Part shown: positions 41,675 to 50,548 of the stretch, in pieces
How the letters are laid out: each line of letters starts with the position of its first letter
How positions within the stretch are numbered: position 1 is the first letter of the stretch
From: Streptomyces sp. NBC_01235
GTDB taxonomy: Bacteria > Actinomycetota > Actinomycetes > Streptomycetales > Streptomycetaceae
Direction: 5' to 3'
Length of the DNA: 64,000 nucleotides
Assembly: GCF_035989285.1 (NCBI RefSeq)
Contig: NZ_CP108513.1
Location: 9,300,001 to 9,364,000, forward strand
Translations under genes and position numbers: made by a program
The notes under the pieces: model-generated
What the model was told of the DNA's origin: nothing
What the model saw: the letters and a program-made list of their open reading frames with translations, nothing else
Databases searched by the model: none

Positions 41675-42736
41675 TCAGACGTCCTGGCCGCTGCCGCCGC
41701 CCGTCGACACCTTGATGCCCTTGGTGACGGTGTCGATGACCGACAGGCTCTGGTCGGCGTCCACGCCGAAGCGGAGCACCACCAGCCGCTTGGGGTCCGC
41801 GGGCGCCGGGAACGCCAGCGACTCGACGACGCCGTCCGCCCCCTTGCTCGTGACCGCCTTCCAGCGCACCAGGTAGCCCTTCTGCCCGGCCACCGTCACC
41901 GCCTGCGAGGCGAGCACCTGGTGCGAGGTGATCGCGCCGTACGTCGTGCCGCCGTAGGACTCCTCGGCGTTGGCCGAGATGTCCGCCTTCGCGACCTCCT
42001 CGGCGGTGTCGCCCTTGGTCTTCAGCGCTTCGACGGGCGCCGAGTACACGCCCCCCTTGGTGCAGGTCTTGGACGTGTCGCCGGGGCACTTGTAGGAGGA
42101 GTCGGAGGTGATCTGCGCGCCCACGTTGAGCTCCTGGCCGGTCCAGCCGTCCGGGATGGGGATGCTGATCCCGTTGAGCCCGTCGGTCACCGAACCGCTC
42201 TTGATCTTCGGCGCCTCGGACTCGTCGGGGGAGGGAGAGGCTCCGCCCGATCCCCCCGAACCGCCGGAGCCACCGGAGCCACCGGACCCGCCCGAGCCGC
42301 CGAACGGCCCGCCCTGGCCGCCGCTGCCGTCCTGGCCGCCCGAGCCGCCGGGCCCGCCCTGACCGCCCGGCCCCTGTGCCGTGCCGCCACCACCGCCCGA
42401 GCCGTCGTCCTTGGCCAGCGCGTACACGCCGACCCCGATGCTCGCCAGAACCGCGACCGCCGCGGCGACGGCTATGCCCGTCCGCAGCCCGCGCCGCTGA
42501 CCCGCGCCCGCCGGAGCCACGGGCTGTCCGGGATACCCCGGATAACCCGGATACCCCGGGTGTGCCGGATACGTTCCGTCGGCCGGGGTCTGCGCCGGCG
42601 GACCCCATACGGCGGCCGAGCCCGCGGCGCGGGTCTGGTCCGTCCATGCCTTGCCGTCCCACCAGCGTTCGGTGGCGGGACCGTCACTTGTCTGCCCCGG
42701 ATCGGGATACCACCCGGGAGGAGTCACCTGCGTCAT
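41675..42736 (-). CDS. DUF2510 membrane-anchored protein
   Basis: This 353-residue protein starts with a DUF2510 motif (PGWYPDPGQ and RWWDGKAWTDQTR). A Pro/Tyr/Gly repeat (YPGYPGYPG), one transmembrane helix (GIAVAAAVAVLASIGVGVYA near residue 90) and a long Gly/Ser low-complexity linker (GGSGG repeats) follow. The extracellular domain of about 190 residues (ISIPIPDGWTGQELNVG, YKCPGDTSKTC) is probably disulphide-bonded. Topology is cytoplasmic N-terminus and outside C-terminus. The function is unknown; DUF2510 proteins are common in actinobacterial envelopes. Confidence 0.82.
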   Translation of the reverse strand: MTQVTPPGWYPDPGQTSDGPATERWWDGKAWTDQTRAAGSAAVWGPPAQTPADGTYPAHPGYPGYPGYPGQPVAPAGAGQRRGLRTGIAVAAAVAVLASIGVGVYALAKDDGSGGGGGTAQGPGGQGGPGGSGGQDGSGGQGGPFGGSGGSGGSGGSGGSGGSGGASPSPDESEAPKIKSGSVTDGLNGISIPIPDGWTGQELNVGAQITSDSSYKCPGDTSKTCTKGGVYSAPVEALKTKGDTAEEVAKADISANAEESYGGTTYGAITSHQVLASQAVTVAGQKGYLVRWKAVTSKGADGVVESLAFPAPADPKRLVVLRFGVDADQSLSVIDTVTKGIKVSTGGGSGQDV

Positions 42737-43023
42737 GCCCCCACCGTATGAGGCGTCGGTGAAAGCCGGATGAGAGGGCGGGCACTCTCTTGGCATCGGC
42801 CCCGGTCCCCCGACCGCCCGGGTGGCGTGAATTCGGCGTCAATTCGGCGCGCACGAACCGTCGTTGACGTCGGAGGGGCACTTCCGCAGGCCCGCCGGCG
42901 CGCCGAGACCCATTCCCCGTCACCCGTCGAGGCAGGACCTGCCCGGACCGCCCTCCGCACGGGCCCCCGGACGGCTACGCTCGAGGTCTGTACGTCGTTC
43001 GGGCGACTTGGGGAGGTAGCGGG
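42737..43023. promoter_or_regulatory. divergent region upstream of the AAA ATPase gene
   Basis: These 287 bases separate the DUF2510 and ATPase genes and must contain both promoters. I see no clear operator or gene. Confidence 0.35.
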
Positions 43024-45738
43024 ATGACGGAGGTCGGGCCGGCGGCGGCCGCCTCGGCTTCCCTCTGGGAGCGCGAGAGGGAAGTCGCCGCCATCGCGCA
43101 GGCGGTGGAGACACTCTGCGCCGACGGGTCCTCCTCGGGTCGCCTGCTGGTGCTCCGGGGCGAGGCGGGATTCGGCAAGACCGCACTGCTGGCCGAGACA
43201 CGTCGCATCGCCGAGGCCCGCGGCTGCAGGGTGTGGTCGGCGCGCGGCGGCGAGACACTGAGGTCCGTCCCCTTCAACGTGGTACGGCAGTTGCTGCAGC
43301 CCGCGCTGCTGTCCCTGCACCCGGAGGAGGTCCGCGAGTACCTCGGTGACTGGTACGACATCGTGGGCCCCGCCCTCGGCATAGCGGAACCCGGCGAGGG
43401 ACACGCAGACCCGCAGGGCGTGTGCGACGGGCTCGTCGCCGCCGTGACCCGGCTGGTCAGGCGGGACCGCCGGCTCGTGCTGCTCGTCGACGACGCGCAC
43501 TGGGCCGACCAGGAGACCCTGCGCTGGCTCGCCGCGTTCGTCGAACGCCTCGACGAGCTCCCCGTCCTGGTCGTCGTGGCCCGCAGGCCCGGCGAGGTCA
43601 AGGGCGACGCCGCCCGCCACCTCGACGCCATCGGCGAGGCCGCGGGCCGTTCCGTCACCAGCCTCAGCGCCCTGACCCCGACCGCGGTCGCCGGCCTCAC
43701 CCGCGCCACCCTCGGCGCGCACGCCGACGCCGCGTTCTGCCGCGAGGTGTGGGCCGTCACCGACGGCAACCCCTACGAGACCGTCGAACTCCTCGCCAAG
43801 GTCCGTGACAGCGAACTCCAGCCGAGCGAGTCCTCGGCCACCGAACTGCGTCCCCTGAACCGCGCGGCCCGCGGCGGCGGCCTCGTCGACCGCCTGGAGA
43901 AACTGGGCGTCGACGCCACCAAGTTCGCCATGGCCGCCGCGATCCTCGGCGCCGACATCTCCGTCGCCCAGGCGGCCCGGCTCGCCGGCCTCGGCCGGGA
44001 CGACGCCGTGCGCTGCGCCGAACTGCTGCGCAACGCCCGCATCCTCACCGAATTGGACCCCGGGACCGTCCCCGCGGACGGCGGCGACCTGGAGTTCGTC
44101 CACCCGCTGATCGCCACCGCCGTCTACGAGTCCATCCCCACAGGCCTGCGCACCGCGATGCACGGCATCGCCGCCCAGGTCGTCACCGACGCCGGCAAGG
44201 GCCTCGCGGCCGCCTCCCGGCACCTGCTCCAGGTCCACGAGGAGGGCGACGAGGAACTCGTCGAGCAGCTGCGCGAGGCCGCCCGCGAACACCTCGCCGT
44301 CGGTGCCCCCGACGCCGCCCGCCGCTGTCTGGAACGGGCCCTGCGGGAACCGCCCGCCCCCGACGTCCACGCGCGCGTGCTCTACGAACTGGGCTCCGCC
44401 ACCTTCCTCACCGCACCCGCCAGGACCATCGAACACCTGCGCACGGCACTCGGCATGCCGGGCCTCGACGGCGCCGAGCGCGTCGACGCCGTCTGCCGCC
44501 TCTCCCAGGCCCTCGTGCACAACGACCAGCTGGAGGAGGCCGTCCGCACGGTCGAGGCGGAGGCCGCCCGGCACGCCCCCGGACCCGCCCGGCTGCGGCT
44601 CCAGGCCGTGCAGCTCATGTGGGAGGGCGTCCACGCGGGCGAGACGGCCTCACCCCGCCGCTCGGAGAAACTCGCCGCGCTCGCCGCGACCTGCACCGGC
44701 CGGGACAACGCCGAACGCGCGCTGCTCATCCTGCGCGGCTTCGACGCGGCGACCCACGGCGAGAACGCCATGGAGGTCGTCGAGTTCTGCGACCGCGCCC
44801 TTGTCAACGGCCGCCTCGCCCCCGGTCTCGGCTGGACCGACCAGGAGTGGGGCATCGAGCTGCTGATGATGCTGGCCGGCTCCTACGCCTACACCGACCG
44901 GCTCGACCGCGCCGACGCCCTCTTGAACGAGGCCCTGCGCGCCTACGTCTCGGTCGGCTGGAGCGGCGGCCACCTCGCCCTGGCCCACGCCTACCTCGGA
45001 GTGGGCCTGCGCCGCCGGGGCCGTCTGAAGGAGGCCGAGGAGTCCCTCCGGGAATCCCTGCGCCTCGCCGAACGTGTCGGCCGCGGCCTGCCCCTGTACT
45101 GGTCGGCGACCTGCAACCTCGTCGACACGCTGCTGGTCCGCGGCCGTGTCGCCGAGGCCTGGGAGACCGCCGAACAGTACGGATTCGCCCCGCCGTACCC
45201 ATCGACGATCGTGCTGCCCGAGCCCCGCACGGTGCGCGGCCGGCTGCTGCTGGCCGTCGGCCGCGTCAAGGACGGCATCAACGAACTGGAGGCGGCCGAG
45301 AAGGCCGCCACCGCCCGCGGTCACCTCAACCCGGTGATGGGCCCCTGGGCCGTCGACCTCGCCCGGGCCCTGGCCGCCGAGGACCCGGACCGCGCGAACC
45401 GGCTCGCCATCGAGGCCCGCCGCCAGGCCGAACGCTTCGGGACCGACACCGCGATCGGCGAGGCCCTGCGCTGCGCCGCCGCCCTGGAGACCGGCCAGCG
45501 CGCGGTCCGGCTCGCCCAGCAGGCCGTCACCTATCTGGAGTCCTCGCCCTGCCAGTACGAACACGCGGCCGCCCGCGTCGAGTACGGCATCCTCTCCCGC
45601 TCGGTGTCCGAACTCGGCCGGGGCCTGACCCTGGCCCGTTCCTGCGGCGCCGACGGCCTGGCGGACAAGGCGCAGCAGGCATTGCAGGGGCTGGGCGCGC
45701 CACAGGTGGGGCTCGTTCCCGGGCAGACCCGGAGGTAG
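43024..45738 (+). CDS. AAA/STAND ATPase resembling LAL regulators but without a LuxR HTH
   Basis: This 904-residue protein begins with an AAA_16-type ATPase: LWEREREVAAIAQAVETL, Walker A LRGEAGFGKTALLAETR near residue 45, SVPFNVVRQLLQPAL near 80, and Walker B VLLVDDAHWADQETLRWLAA near 155. The rest is helical, TPR-like repeats (HLALAHAYLGVGLRRRG, LKEAEESLRESLRLAE). LAL-family activators share this layout but end in a LuxR-type helix-turn-helix. Here the protein ends LAPQ-like (LGAPQVGLVPGQTRR) with none. It may act as a signalling or scaffold ATPase. The ATG follows GGGAGG. Confidence 0.8.
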   Translation: MTEVGPAAAASASLWEREREVAAIAQAVETLCADGSSSGRLLVLRGEAGFGKTALLAETRRIAEARGCRVWSARGGETLRSVPFNVVRQLLQPALLSLHPEEVREYLGDWYDIVGPALGIAEPGEGHADPQGVCDGLVAAVTRLVRRDRRLVLLVDDAHWADQETLRWLAAFVERLDELPVLVVVARRPGEVKGDAARHLDAIGEAAGRSVTSLSALTPTAVAGLTRATLGAHADAAFCREVWAVTDGNPYETVELLAKVRDSELQPSESSATELRPLNRAARGGGLVDRLEKLGVDATKFAMAAAILGADISVAQAARLAGLGRDDAVRCAELLRNARILTELDPGTVPADGGDLEFVHPLIATAVYESIPTGLRTAMHGIAAQVVTDAGKGLAAASRHLLQVHEEGDEELVEQLREAAREHLAVGAPDAARRCLERALREPPAPDVHARVLYELGSATFLTAPARTIEHLRTALGMPGLDGAERVDAVCRLSQALVHNDQLEEAVRTVEAEAARHAPGPARLRLQAVQLMWEGVHAGETASPRRSEKLAALAATCTGRDNAERALLILRGFDAATHGENAMEVVEFCDRALVNGRLAPGLGWTDQEWGIELLMMLAGSYAYTDRLDRADALLNEALRAYVSVGWSGGHLALAHAYLGVGLRRRGRLKEAEESLRESLRLAERVGRGLPLYWSATCNLVDTLLVRGRVAEAWETAEQYGFAPPYPSTIVLPEPRTVRGRLLLAVGRVKDGINELEAAEKAATARGHLNPVMGPWAVDLARALAAEDPDRANRLAIEARRQAERFGTDTAIGEALRCAAALETGQRAVRLAQQAVTYLESSPCQYEHAAARVEYGILSRSVSELGRGLTLARSCGADGLADKAQQALQGLGAPQVGLVPGQTRR

Positions 45739-45758
45739 CCGGGCAGACCCGGAGGTAG
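45721..45758. repeat. 20-bp tandem duplication covering the ATPase stop codon
   Basis: GGGCAGACCCGGAGGTAG at 45721-45738 is repeated at 45741-45758. The first copy encodes the last residues and stop of the ATPase gene. The second lies just after it. Confidence 0.85.
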
Positions 45759-45788
45759 TCACGGAGTCACGGGCGAAGGCGTCCGCTC

Positions 45789-46580
45789 TCAGGCGTCGAG
45801 CAGCTTCTCGGTGAGCCGGGAAAGCCGCTCGCGCACCTGCGGGTCGTACGTCGCCTCGTGCGCCCGGGCCGGACGCGTCCCGTCGAAGTAACGGCCGGTG
45901 TCCAGCTCCTGGGTGGCCAGCGCCAGCACACCCGGAGCGCCGTCGGCGACCGTGCTCCAGGGCGCGACACCGCCCTCGCGGACCATCGCGGTGTCCATGA
46001 AGGTCGCCGGGTGCAGCACGTTCACCGACACACCGGTGCCCGCCAACTCCTCGGCCAGAGTGAAGGTATGGGCGGCGAGGGCGAACTTCGCCCGGCAGTA
46101 GGCGGCGAACCCGTCGTAGCCGCCGGTGAATTCCGGGTCGTCGAAGTCGACGGGTTCCTGGCCGGCCGAGCCGACGTTGACGATCCGGGCGGGCGCGCCC
46201 GCACGCAGGGCCGGCAGCAGGGCACGGGTCAGGGCGACCGGCGCCAAGTAGTTCACCGCCAGCCGCAGTTCGTGCCCGTCGGCGCTCACCTCACGGCCCG
46301 AACCGGGCGAACCGGCGCCCACCCCGGCGTTGTTGACGAGTACGTCGAGCGCAGGGTGCGCCTCGGCGACCCGCCGGCCCAGCTCGCGCACCTGCGCCAG
46401 CGAGGCCAGGTCGGCGACGAACCCCTCCGCCTCGCCCTCGGCCCGCAACTCGTCGACGAGCCGCTCCGTGCGACCCGGGTCGCGGCCATGGGCGAGGACG
46501 AGGTGACCGGAGCGGACGAGCGCGAAGGCCACGTACCGGCCGAGACCGGAGGTGGCACCGGTGATCAGAATGGTGGACAT
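45789..46580 (-). CDS. short-chain dehydrogenase/reductase
   Basis: This 263-residue enzyme has the classical SDR features: ILITGATSGLGRYVAFALV with TGxxxGxG at residue 8, DVLVNNAGVGAG near 82, VNVGSAGQ near 137 with the catalytic Ser, and YCRAKFALAA near 160 with Tyr and Lys. It lies downstream of the pca operon in the same direction, about 100 bases after pcaL. No pca function is known for such an enzyme, so it may belong to an adjacent unit. The ATG is at 46580. Confidence 0.88.
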   Translation of the reverse strand: MSTILITGATSGLGRYVAFALVRSGHLVLAHGRDPGRTERLVDELRAEGEAEGFVADLASLAQVRELGRRVAEAHPALDVLVNNAGVGAGSPGSGREVSADGHELRLAVNYLAPVALTRALLPALRAGAPARIVNVGSAGQEPVDFDDPEFTGGYDGFAAYCRAKFALAAHTFTLAEELAGTGVSVNVLHPATFMDTAMVREGGVAPWSTVADGAPGVLALATQELDTGRYFDGTRPARAHEATYDPQVRERLSRLTEKLLDA

Positions 46581-46684
46581 GCCCCCACGGTAAGCACGAG
46601 ACACCGGTTTCCGGCTGTTACTGCGGGAGCTACGACCGTCAGGAACCCCCACCCTCAGCCGAGTCCCTCTCGGTCGGCTGCGTC

Positions 46685-47809
46685 TCAGCCGGTCCCGTCC
46701 TCCTCCGCCAGCACTCGCTGGGCTGTTGCGAACGCCGAGTTCGCTGCCGGGACCCCGCAGTAGACGGCCGTCTGGAGCAGGACGGCGCCGATCTCCTCCG
46801 GTGTGAGGCCGTTGCGCCGGGCCGCGCGCACGTGCATGGCCAGCTCGTCGTAGTGGCCGTGCGCCACCAGCGCGGTCAGCGTGATCATGCTGCGCTCGCG
46901 GCGGCTGAGCGTCGGGTCGGTCCAGATCTCGCCCCAGGCGTAGCGCGAGATGAAGTCCTGGTAGCGGGCGGTGAACGCGTTCTGCCGGGCCTGCGCCCGG
47001 TCCACGTGTGCGTCCCCGAGCACCTCGCGGCGCACCTCCATGCCCCGCTTCGCGCCGCCGTCGAGGTGCGCGCGCAGCACGGTCAGTACGGCCTCGGGAC
47101 ACTGGGCGGGCGCGAGGTGCGAGGCCCCCGGCAGTTCGACCAGCGCGGCGCCCGGCACCGCGTCCGCGATCTCCCGCAGATGCGCGGGCGGCGTCGCCGG
47201 ATCCTGGCGCCCGGCGATCAGCAGGGTCCGTACGGCGATCTCCGGCAGGCGCTCGCGCACGTCGAACGCGCCCAGCGCGTCACAGCAGGCGGCGTAGGCC
47301 TCCGGGTCCGCCTCGCGGTGGTCGGCGATCAGCTCCGGCACGGTGAACCCCGGCGTGAACCAACGGGCGTTCGCGCCCTCGGCGAGCCCCGCCAGTCCTT
47401 CCCGGCGCACCAGCGCGGCCCGCTCCTCCCACGGCTTCGACCCGTTGAAGTGGGCCGAGGAGCAGATCACCGCCAGCGAGGAGACACGCTCGGGGTGGTG
47501 CAGCGCCAGGTGCAGACCCACCGCGCCGCCCAGGGACACGCCCGCGTACGCGAACCGCTCCAGGCCGAGGGAGTCGGCGAGCGCCAGCACCAGCCCGGCG
47601 AGGTCGCCGACGGTGGCCCCGGGACCGATCAGGTCGGCCGCCGAACCCCCGTGCCCCGGCAGGTCCCAGCGGACCACCCGGTGCGTGATGGACAGCTCCG
47701 GCGCCACCTTGTCCCACAGGGCGTACGAGGTGCCGAGCGAGGGGCCGAGCAGCAGCGGGGGAGCGGAAGTCGGCCCCTCGGCACGGTGGTTGAGCAGCTT
47801 CTCGGTCAA
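46685..47809 (-). CDS. pcaL: fused 3-oxoadipate enol-lactonase and 4-carboxymuconolactone decarboxylase
   Basis: This 374-residue protein joins two successive pathway enzymes. Residues 1-255 are an alpha/beta hydrolase (RVVRWDLPGHGGS, AYAGVSLGGAVGLHL with the nucleophile Ser, LPGASHLAPAQ with the His) that opens the enol-lactone. Residues 260-374 are a carboxymuconolactone decarboxylase (FISRYAWGEIWTDPTLSRRE, ARRNGLTPEEIGAVLLQTAV). The TTG start at 47809 overlaps the pcaB stop (TTGA), and TEKLL follows. This fused form is known as PcaL in Streptomyces and Rhodococcus. It is the last pca gene. Confidence 0.95.
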   Translation of the reverse strand: MTEKLLNHRAEGPTSAPPLLLGPSLGTSYALWDKVAPELSITHRVVRWDLPGHGGSAADLIGPGATVGDLAGLVLALADSLGLERFAYAGVSLGGAVGLHLALHHPERVSSLAVICSSAHFNGSKPWEERAALVRREGLAGLAEGANARWFTPGFTVPELIADHREADPEAYAACCDALGAFDVRERLPEIAVRTLLIAGRQDPATPPAHLREIADAVPGAALVELPGASHLAPAQCPEAVLTVLRAHLDGGAKRGMEVRREVLGDAHVDRAQARQNAFTARYQDFISRYAWGEIWTDPTLSRRERSMITLTALVAHGHYDELAMHVRAARRNGLTPEEIGAVLLQTAVYCGVPAANSAFATAQRVLAEEDGTG

Positions 47810-49149
47810 CGTCGCTCCAGCGCACGGTCGGTGAGGGCTCCGGCGGAGCCGGTGTAGCGGGCGGGGTCGGTGAGATCGTCGAGGTCGACGTCCTTCAAGT
47901 CGGGCTCCTCGGCGAGGAGTTCGGCCAGGGAGCGGTCCTCGGCGTAGGTGCGCCGGGCGAGGCCGGTGAGGAGTTCCCGGGCGCGGGCGCGGCCGAGCAC
48001 GGCCGACAGCTCGGCGGACAGCCGCTCGGAGACGATCAGCCCGTGGGTGAGGCCGAGATGCGCGCGCATCGCGTCCGCGTCCACCCGCAGCCCCTCCGTC
48101 AGCTCGGCCGCGTCCCGGGCGGCCCCGCCGACCAGCCGCAGCAGCTCCCGCAGGGGCTCCCACTCGGCGTGCCAGGCCCCGGCGGGCCGCTCGTCCTCCG
48201 CCGCCAGGGACCCGTACAGCGTGGCCGCGAGCTGCGGGGCGCGCCGGGCGGCGGCCGCGATCAGCGTGGACCGTACCGGGTTGGCCTTGTGCGGCATGGC
48301 CGAGGAACCGCCCCCGCTGCCCTCCGCCACCTCGGCGATCTCGGTGCGGGCGAGGGTGAGGACGTCCGTGGCGGCCTTCCCCAGGGCGCCCGCCGTGAAG
48401 GCCAGGCAGCCGGCGAGATCGGCGACCGGTGCCCGCAGGGTGTGCCACGGCAACTGCGGTGCCCGCAGTCCGAGTTCACGGGCGTACGCGGCTGGCAGCG
48501 CGGTCGCGTCGGCGGCGCCGTATGCGGTGAAGGCCGCCAACGTTCCGGCCGCTCCTCCGAGTTGTGCGGGCAGCGCGTCTCGTACGGCCGTCACCCGGTC
48601 CCGTGCGTCCAGCGCCAGTGACCGCCAGCCGGCCGCCTTCAGGCCGAAGGCCGTCGGCACGGCGTGCTGGGTGAGCGTGCGGCCCGGCATCGGCGTGTCG
48701 CGGTGCTCGGCGGCGAGCCGGGCCAGCGCGCGCTGGGTGCGGTCGAGGTCGGCCAGGACGAGGCCGAGGGTGCGCACCGCGACCAGCATCGTCGCCGTGT
48801 CCATGATGTCCTGGCTGGTCGCGCCCCGGTGGACGTACGGGCCGTACTCCTCGCCGACCGCCTTGGTCAGGTCGGCGACCAGCGGGATCACCGGGTTCCC
48901 GCCGCCGCGGGCGCGTTCGGCGAGGGAACGGACGTCGAAATCGCCGTCCTCGGCCGCCGATGTGACTGCCGCCCCGGCCCCCGCCGGGGCCAGCCCCAGT
49001 GCCTCCTGGGCGCGGGTCAGCCCGGCCTCCGCGTCGAGCAGCGCCCGCAGAAAGGCTCTGTCGCCGGTCGCGGAGGCGGCGGGGGAGCCGGTCCACCCGG
49101 GTGAGAGCAGACCGGCCTCGGTCGGGCCGTCGCCGTGCGCAGGGGTCAC
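47806..49149 (-). CDS. pcaB: 3-carboxy-cis,cis-muconate cycloisomerase
   Basis: This 447-residue enzyme of the fumarase/aspartase superfamily lactonises carboxymuconate. Landmarks are GLLSPGWTGSPAASATGDRA at the N-terminus, HRGATSQDIMDTATML near residue 105, and the signature GSGGGSSAMPHKANPVRS near 285 with the catalytic Ser loop. The GTG start overlaps the pcaG stop (GTGA). It stands between pcaG and pcaL in reaction order. Confidence 0.95.
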   Translation of the reverse strand: MTPAHGDGPTEAGLLSPGWTGSPAASATGDRAFLRALLDAEAGLTRAQEALGLAPAGAGAAVTSAAEDGDFDVRSLAERARGGGNPVIPLVADLTKAVGEEYGPYVHRGATSQDIMDTATMLVAVRTLGLVLADLDRTQRALARLAAEHRDTPMPGRTLTQHAVPTAFGLKAAGWRSLALDARDRVTAVRDALPAQLGGAAGTLAAFTAYGAADATALPAAYARELGLRAPQLPWHTLRAPVADLAGCLAFTAGALGKAATDVLTLARTEIAEVAEGSGGGSSAMPHKANPVRSTLIAAAARRAPQLAATLYGSLAAEDERPAGAWHAEWEPLRELLRLVGGAARDAAELTEGLRVDADAMRAHLGLTHGLIVSERLSAELSAVLGRARARELLTGLARRTYAEDRSLAELLAEEPDLKDVDLDDLTDPARYTGSAGALTDRALERR

Positions 49150-49751
49150 TGGAACTCCAGGAAGACCGTTTCGCCTTCGCCCTGAAGGCGGATGTCGAAA
49201 CGGTAGGTGCCCAGCGGACCGTCCTGGGCGATCAGCGTGTCGCGGCGCGCCGGGTCCAGTTGCTTCAGCAGCGGGTCGGCGGCGAGCGCCGCGTCGTCGC
49301 CCGGCAGGTAGATCCGGGTGAACAGGTGCACCAGCAGCCCGCGCGCGAAGACGCAGACGCTGAGGTACGGGGCGCTGTTCCCGCGCGCGCCCGGCCGCAG
49401 CGTCCGCGCCGACCAGTGGCCGTCGGCGTCCGTCTGGACGCGCCCCCAGCCCGTGAACTCGACGCCGTTTCGGCCCAGGAAACCGCCGCTGGACGGGTCG
49501 CGCCGCATCGAGCCGTCGACCTGGGGGAGGTTGCCCTCGGGGTCCGCGCCCCACAGCTCCAAAAACGCGTCCGGCAACGGGTTGCCCTCGCCGTCGTACA
49601 CATGACCCTGGAGCGTGATCGTGTCCGGGTGGCCGACGGGGGCGATGTCACCGCCGCCGGGGAACGGCAGGGCGTAGCCGTAGAAGGGGCCGACCGTGTG
49701 CGACGGAGTGGGGAGCACGGTCTCCGGACGGCTCGTGTCGATCTTCGTCAT
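49146..49751 (-). CDS. pcaG: protocatechuate 3,4-dioxygenase alpha subunit
   Basis: This 201-residue subunit shares the beta-sandwich of intradiol dioxygenases but not the full iron site: PSHTVGPFYGYALPF near residue 16, ITLQGHVYDGEGNPLPDAF near 45, ELWGADPEGNLPQ and SAPYLSVCVFARGLLVHLFT near 125. It pairs with PcaH to form the catalytic heterodimer. The ATG at 49751 lies six bases after the pcaH stop. Confidence 0.95.
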   Translation of the reverse strand: MTKIDTSRPETVLPTPSHTVGPFYGYALPFPGGGDIAPVGHPDTITLQGHVYDGEGNPLPDAFLELWGADPEGNLPQVDGSMRRDPSSGGFLGRNGVEFTGWGRVQTDADGHWSARTLRPGARGNSAPYLSVCVFARGLLVHLFTRIYLPGDDAALAADPLLKQLDPARRDTLIAQDGPLGTYRFDIRLQGEGETVFLEFQ

Positions 49752-49757
49752 GGCAGG

Positions 49758-50531
49758 TCAGCGTCCTTCTTCGATCCAGGTGGCGTGCGGCCCGTCGAGC
49801 ACGATGTCCCAGTGGTAACCCATCGAGAACTCCGGCACCGACAGACTGTGGTCGTACGTGGCGACCAGCCGCTGGCGGGCGTCGTCGTCCGTCACCGACT
49901 GGATGATCGGGTCGTACGGGAACAGCGGGTCGCTCGGGAAGTACATCTGCGTCACGAGCCGCTGGGTGAACGCCGTGCCGAACAGTGAGAAGTGGATGTG
50001 GGCCGGCCGCCAGGCGTTGACGTGCTGACGCCAGGGGTAGGGGCCCGGCTGAATGGTGGTGAAACGGTAGAAACCGCTGTCGTCGGTCAGCGTGCGGCCG
50101 ACGCCCGTGAAGTTCGGGTCCAGCGGGGCGTCGTGCTTCTCGCGCTGGTGCGCGTAGCGGCCGGCCGAGTTGGCCTGCCAGATCTCGACCAGCTGACCGC
50201 GGACCGGACGCCCGTCGCGGTCCAGCAACCGGCCGGAAACCGTGATCCGTTCACCGATCGGCTCGCCGTTGTGCTGCCGGGTGAGGTCGTTGTCGAACTC
50301 GGTGATGTCCCGCTCGCCGAAGGCGGGGGAGACCAGCTCCACCAGCTCCGGGTCCTTGCTGACGTCGATCGCGACGGGCGGCTGCTTGGGGTGGCGCAGG
50401 ACGGAGGAACGGTACGGCGCGTAGTCGCGGCGCGGCTGGTGCTCGACGGGCGCGCCGTCGGCGAGCCGCTTCTCGTACGCGGCGTGCTCGGCCGCGATCT
50501 CCTGGTCGATGTCGGCTTGCGTGAGAGTCAT
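49758..50531 (-). CDS. pcaH: protocatechuate 3,4-dioxygenase beta subunit
   Basis: This 257-residue subunit holds the ferric iron that cleaves the ring of protocatechuate between the hydroxyls. Iron-ligand Tyr and His residues are visible in NSAGRYAHQREKHDAPLDPN and PGPYPWRQHVNAWRPAHIHF near residues 130-180. The N-terminal FDNDLTRQHNGEPIGERITV and VSGRLLDRDGRPVRGQLVEI are typical. The ATG is at 50531, 18 bases after the pcaF stop. Confidence 0.95.
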   Translation of the reverse strand: MTLTQADIDQEIAAEHAAYEKRLADGAPVEHQPRRDYAPYRSSVLRHPKQPPVAIDVSKDPELVELVSPAFGERDITEFDNDLTRQHNGEPIGERITVSGRLLDRDGRPVRGQLVEIWQANSAGRYAHQREKHDAPLDPNFTGVGRTLTDDSGFYRFTTIQPGPYPWRQHVNAWRPAHIHFSLFGTAFTQRLVTQMYFPSDPLFPYDPIIQSVTDDDARQRLVATYDHSLSVPEFSMGYHWDIVLDGPHATWIEEGR

Positions 50532-50548
50532 GGCGTTTCCTGGGTTTC

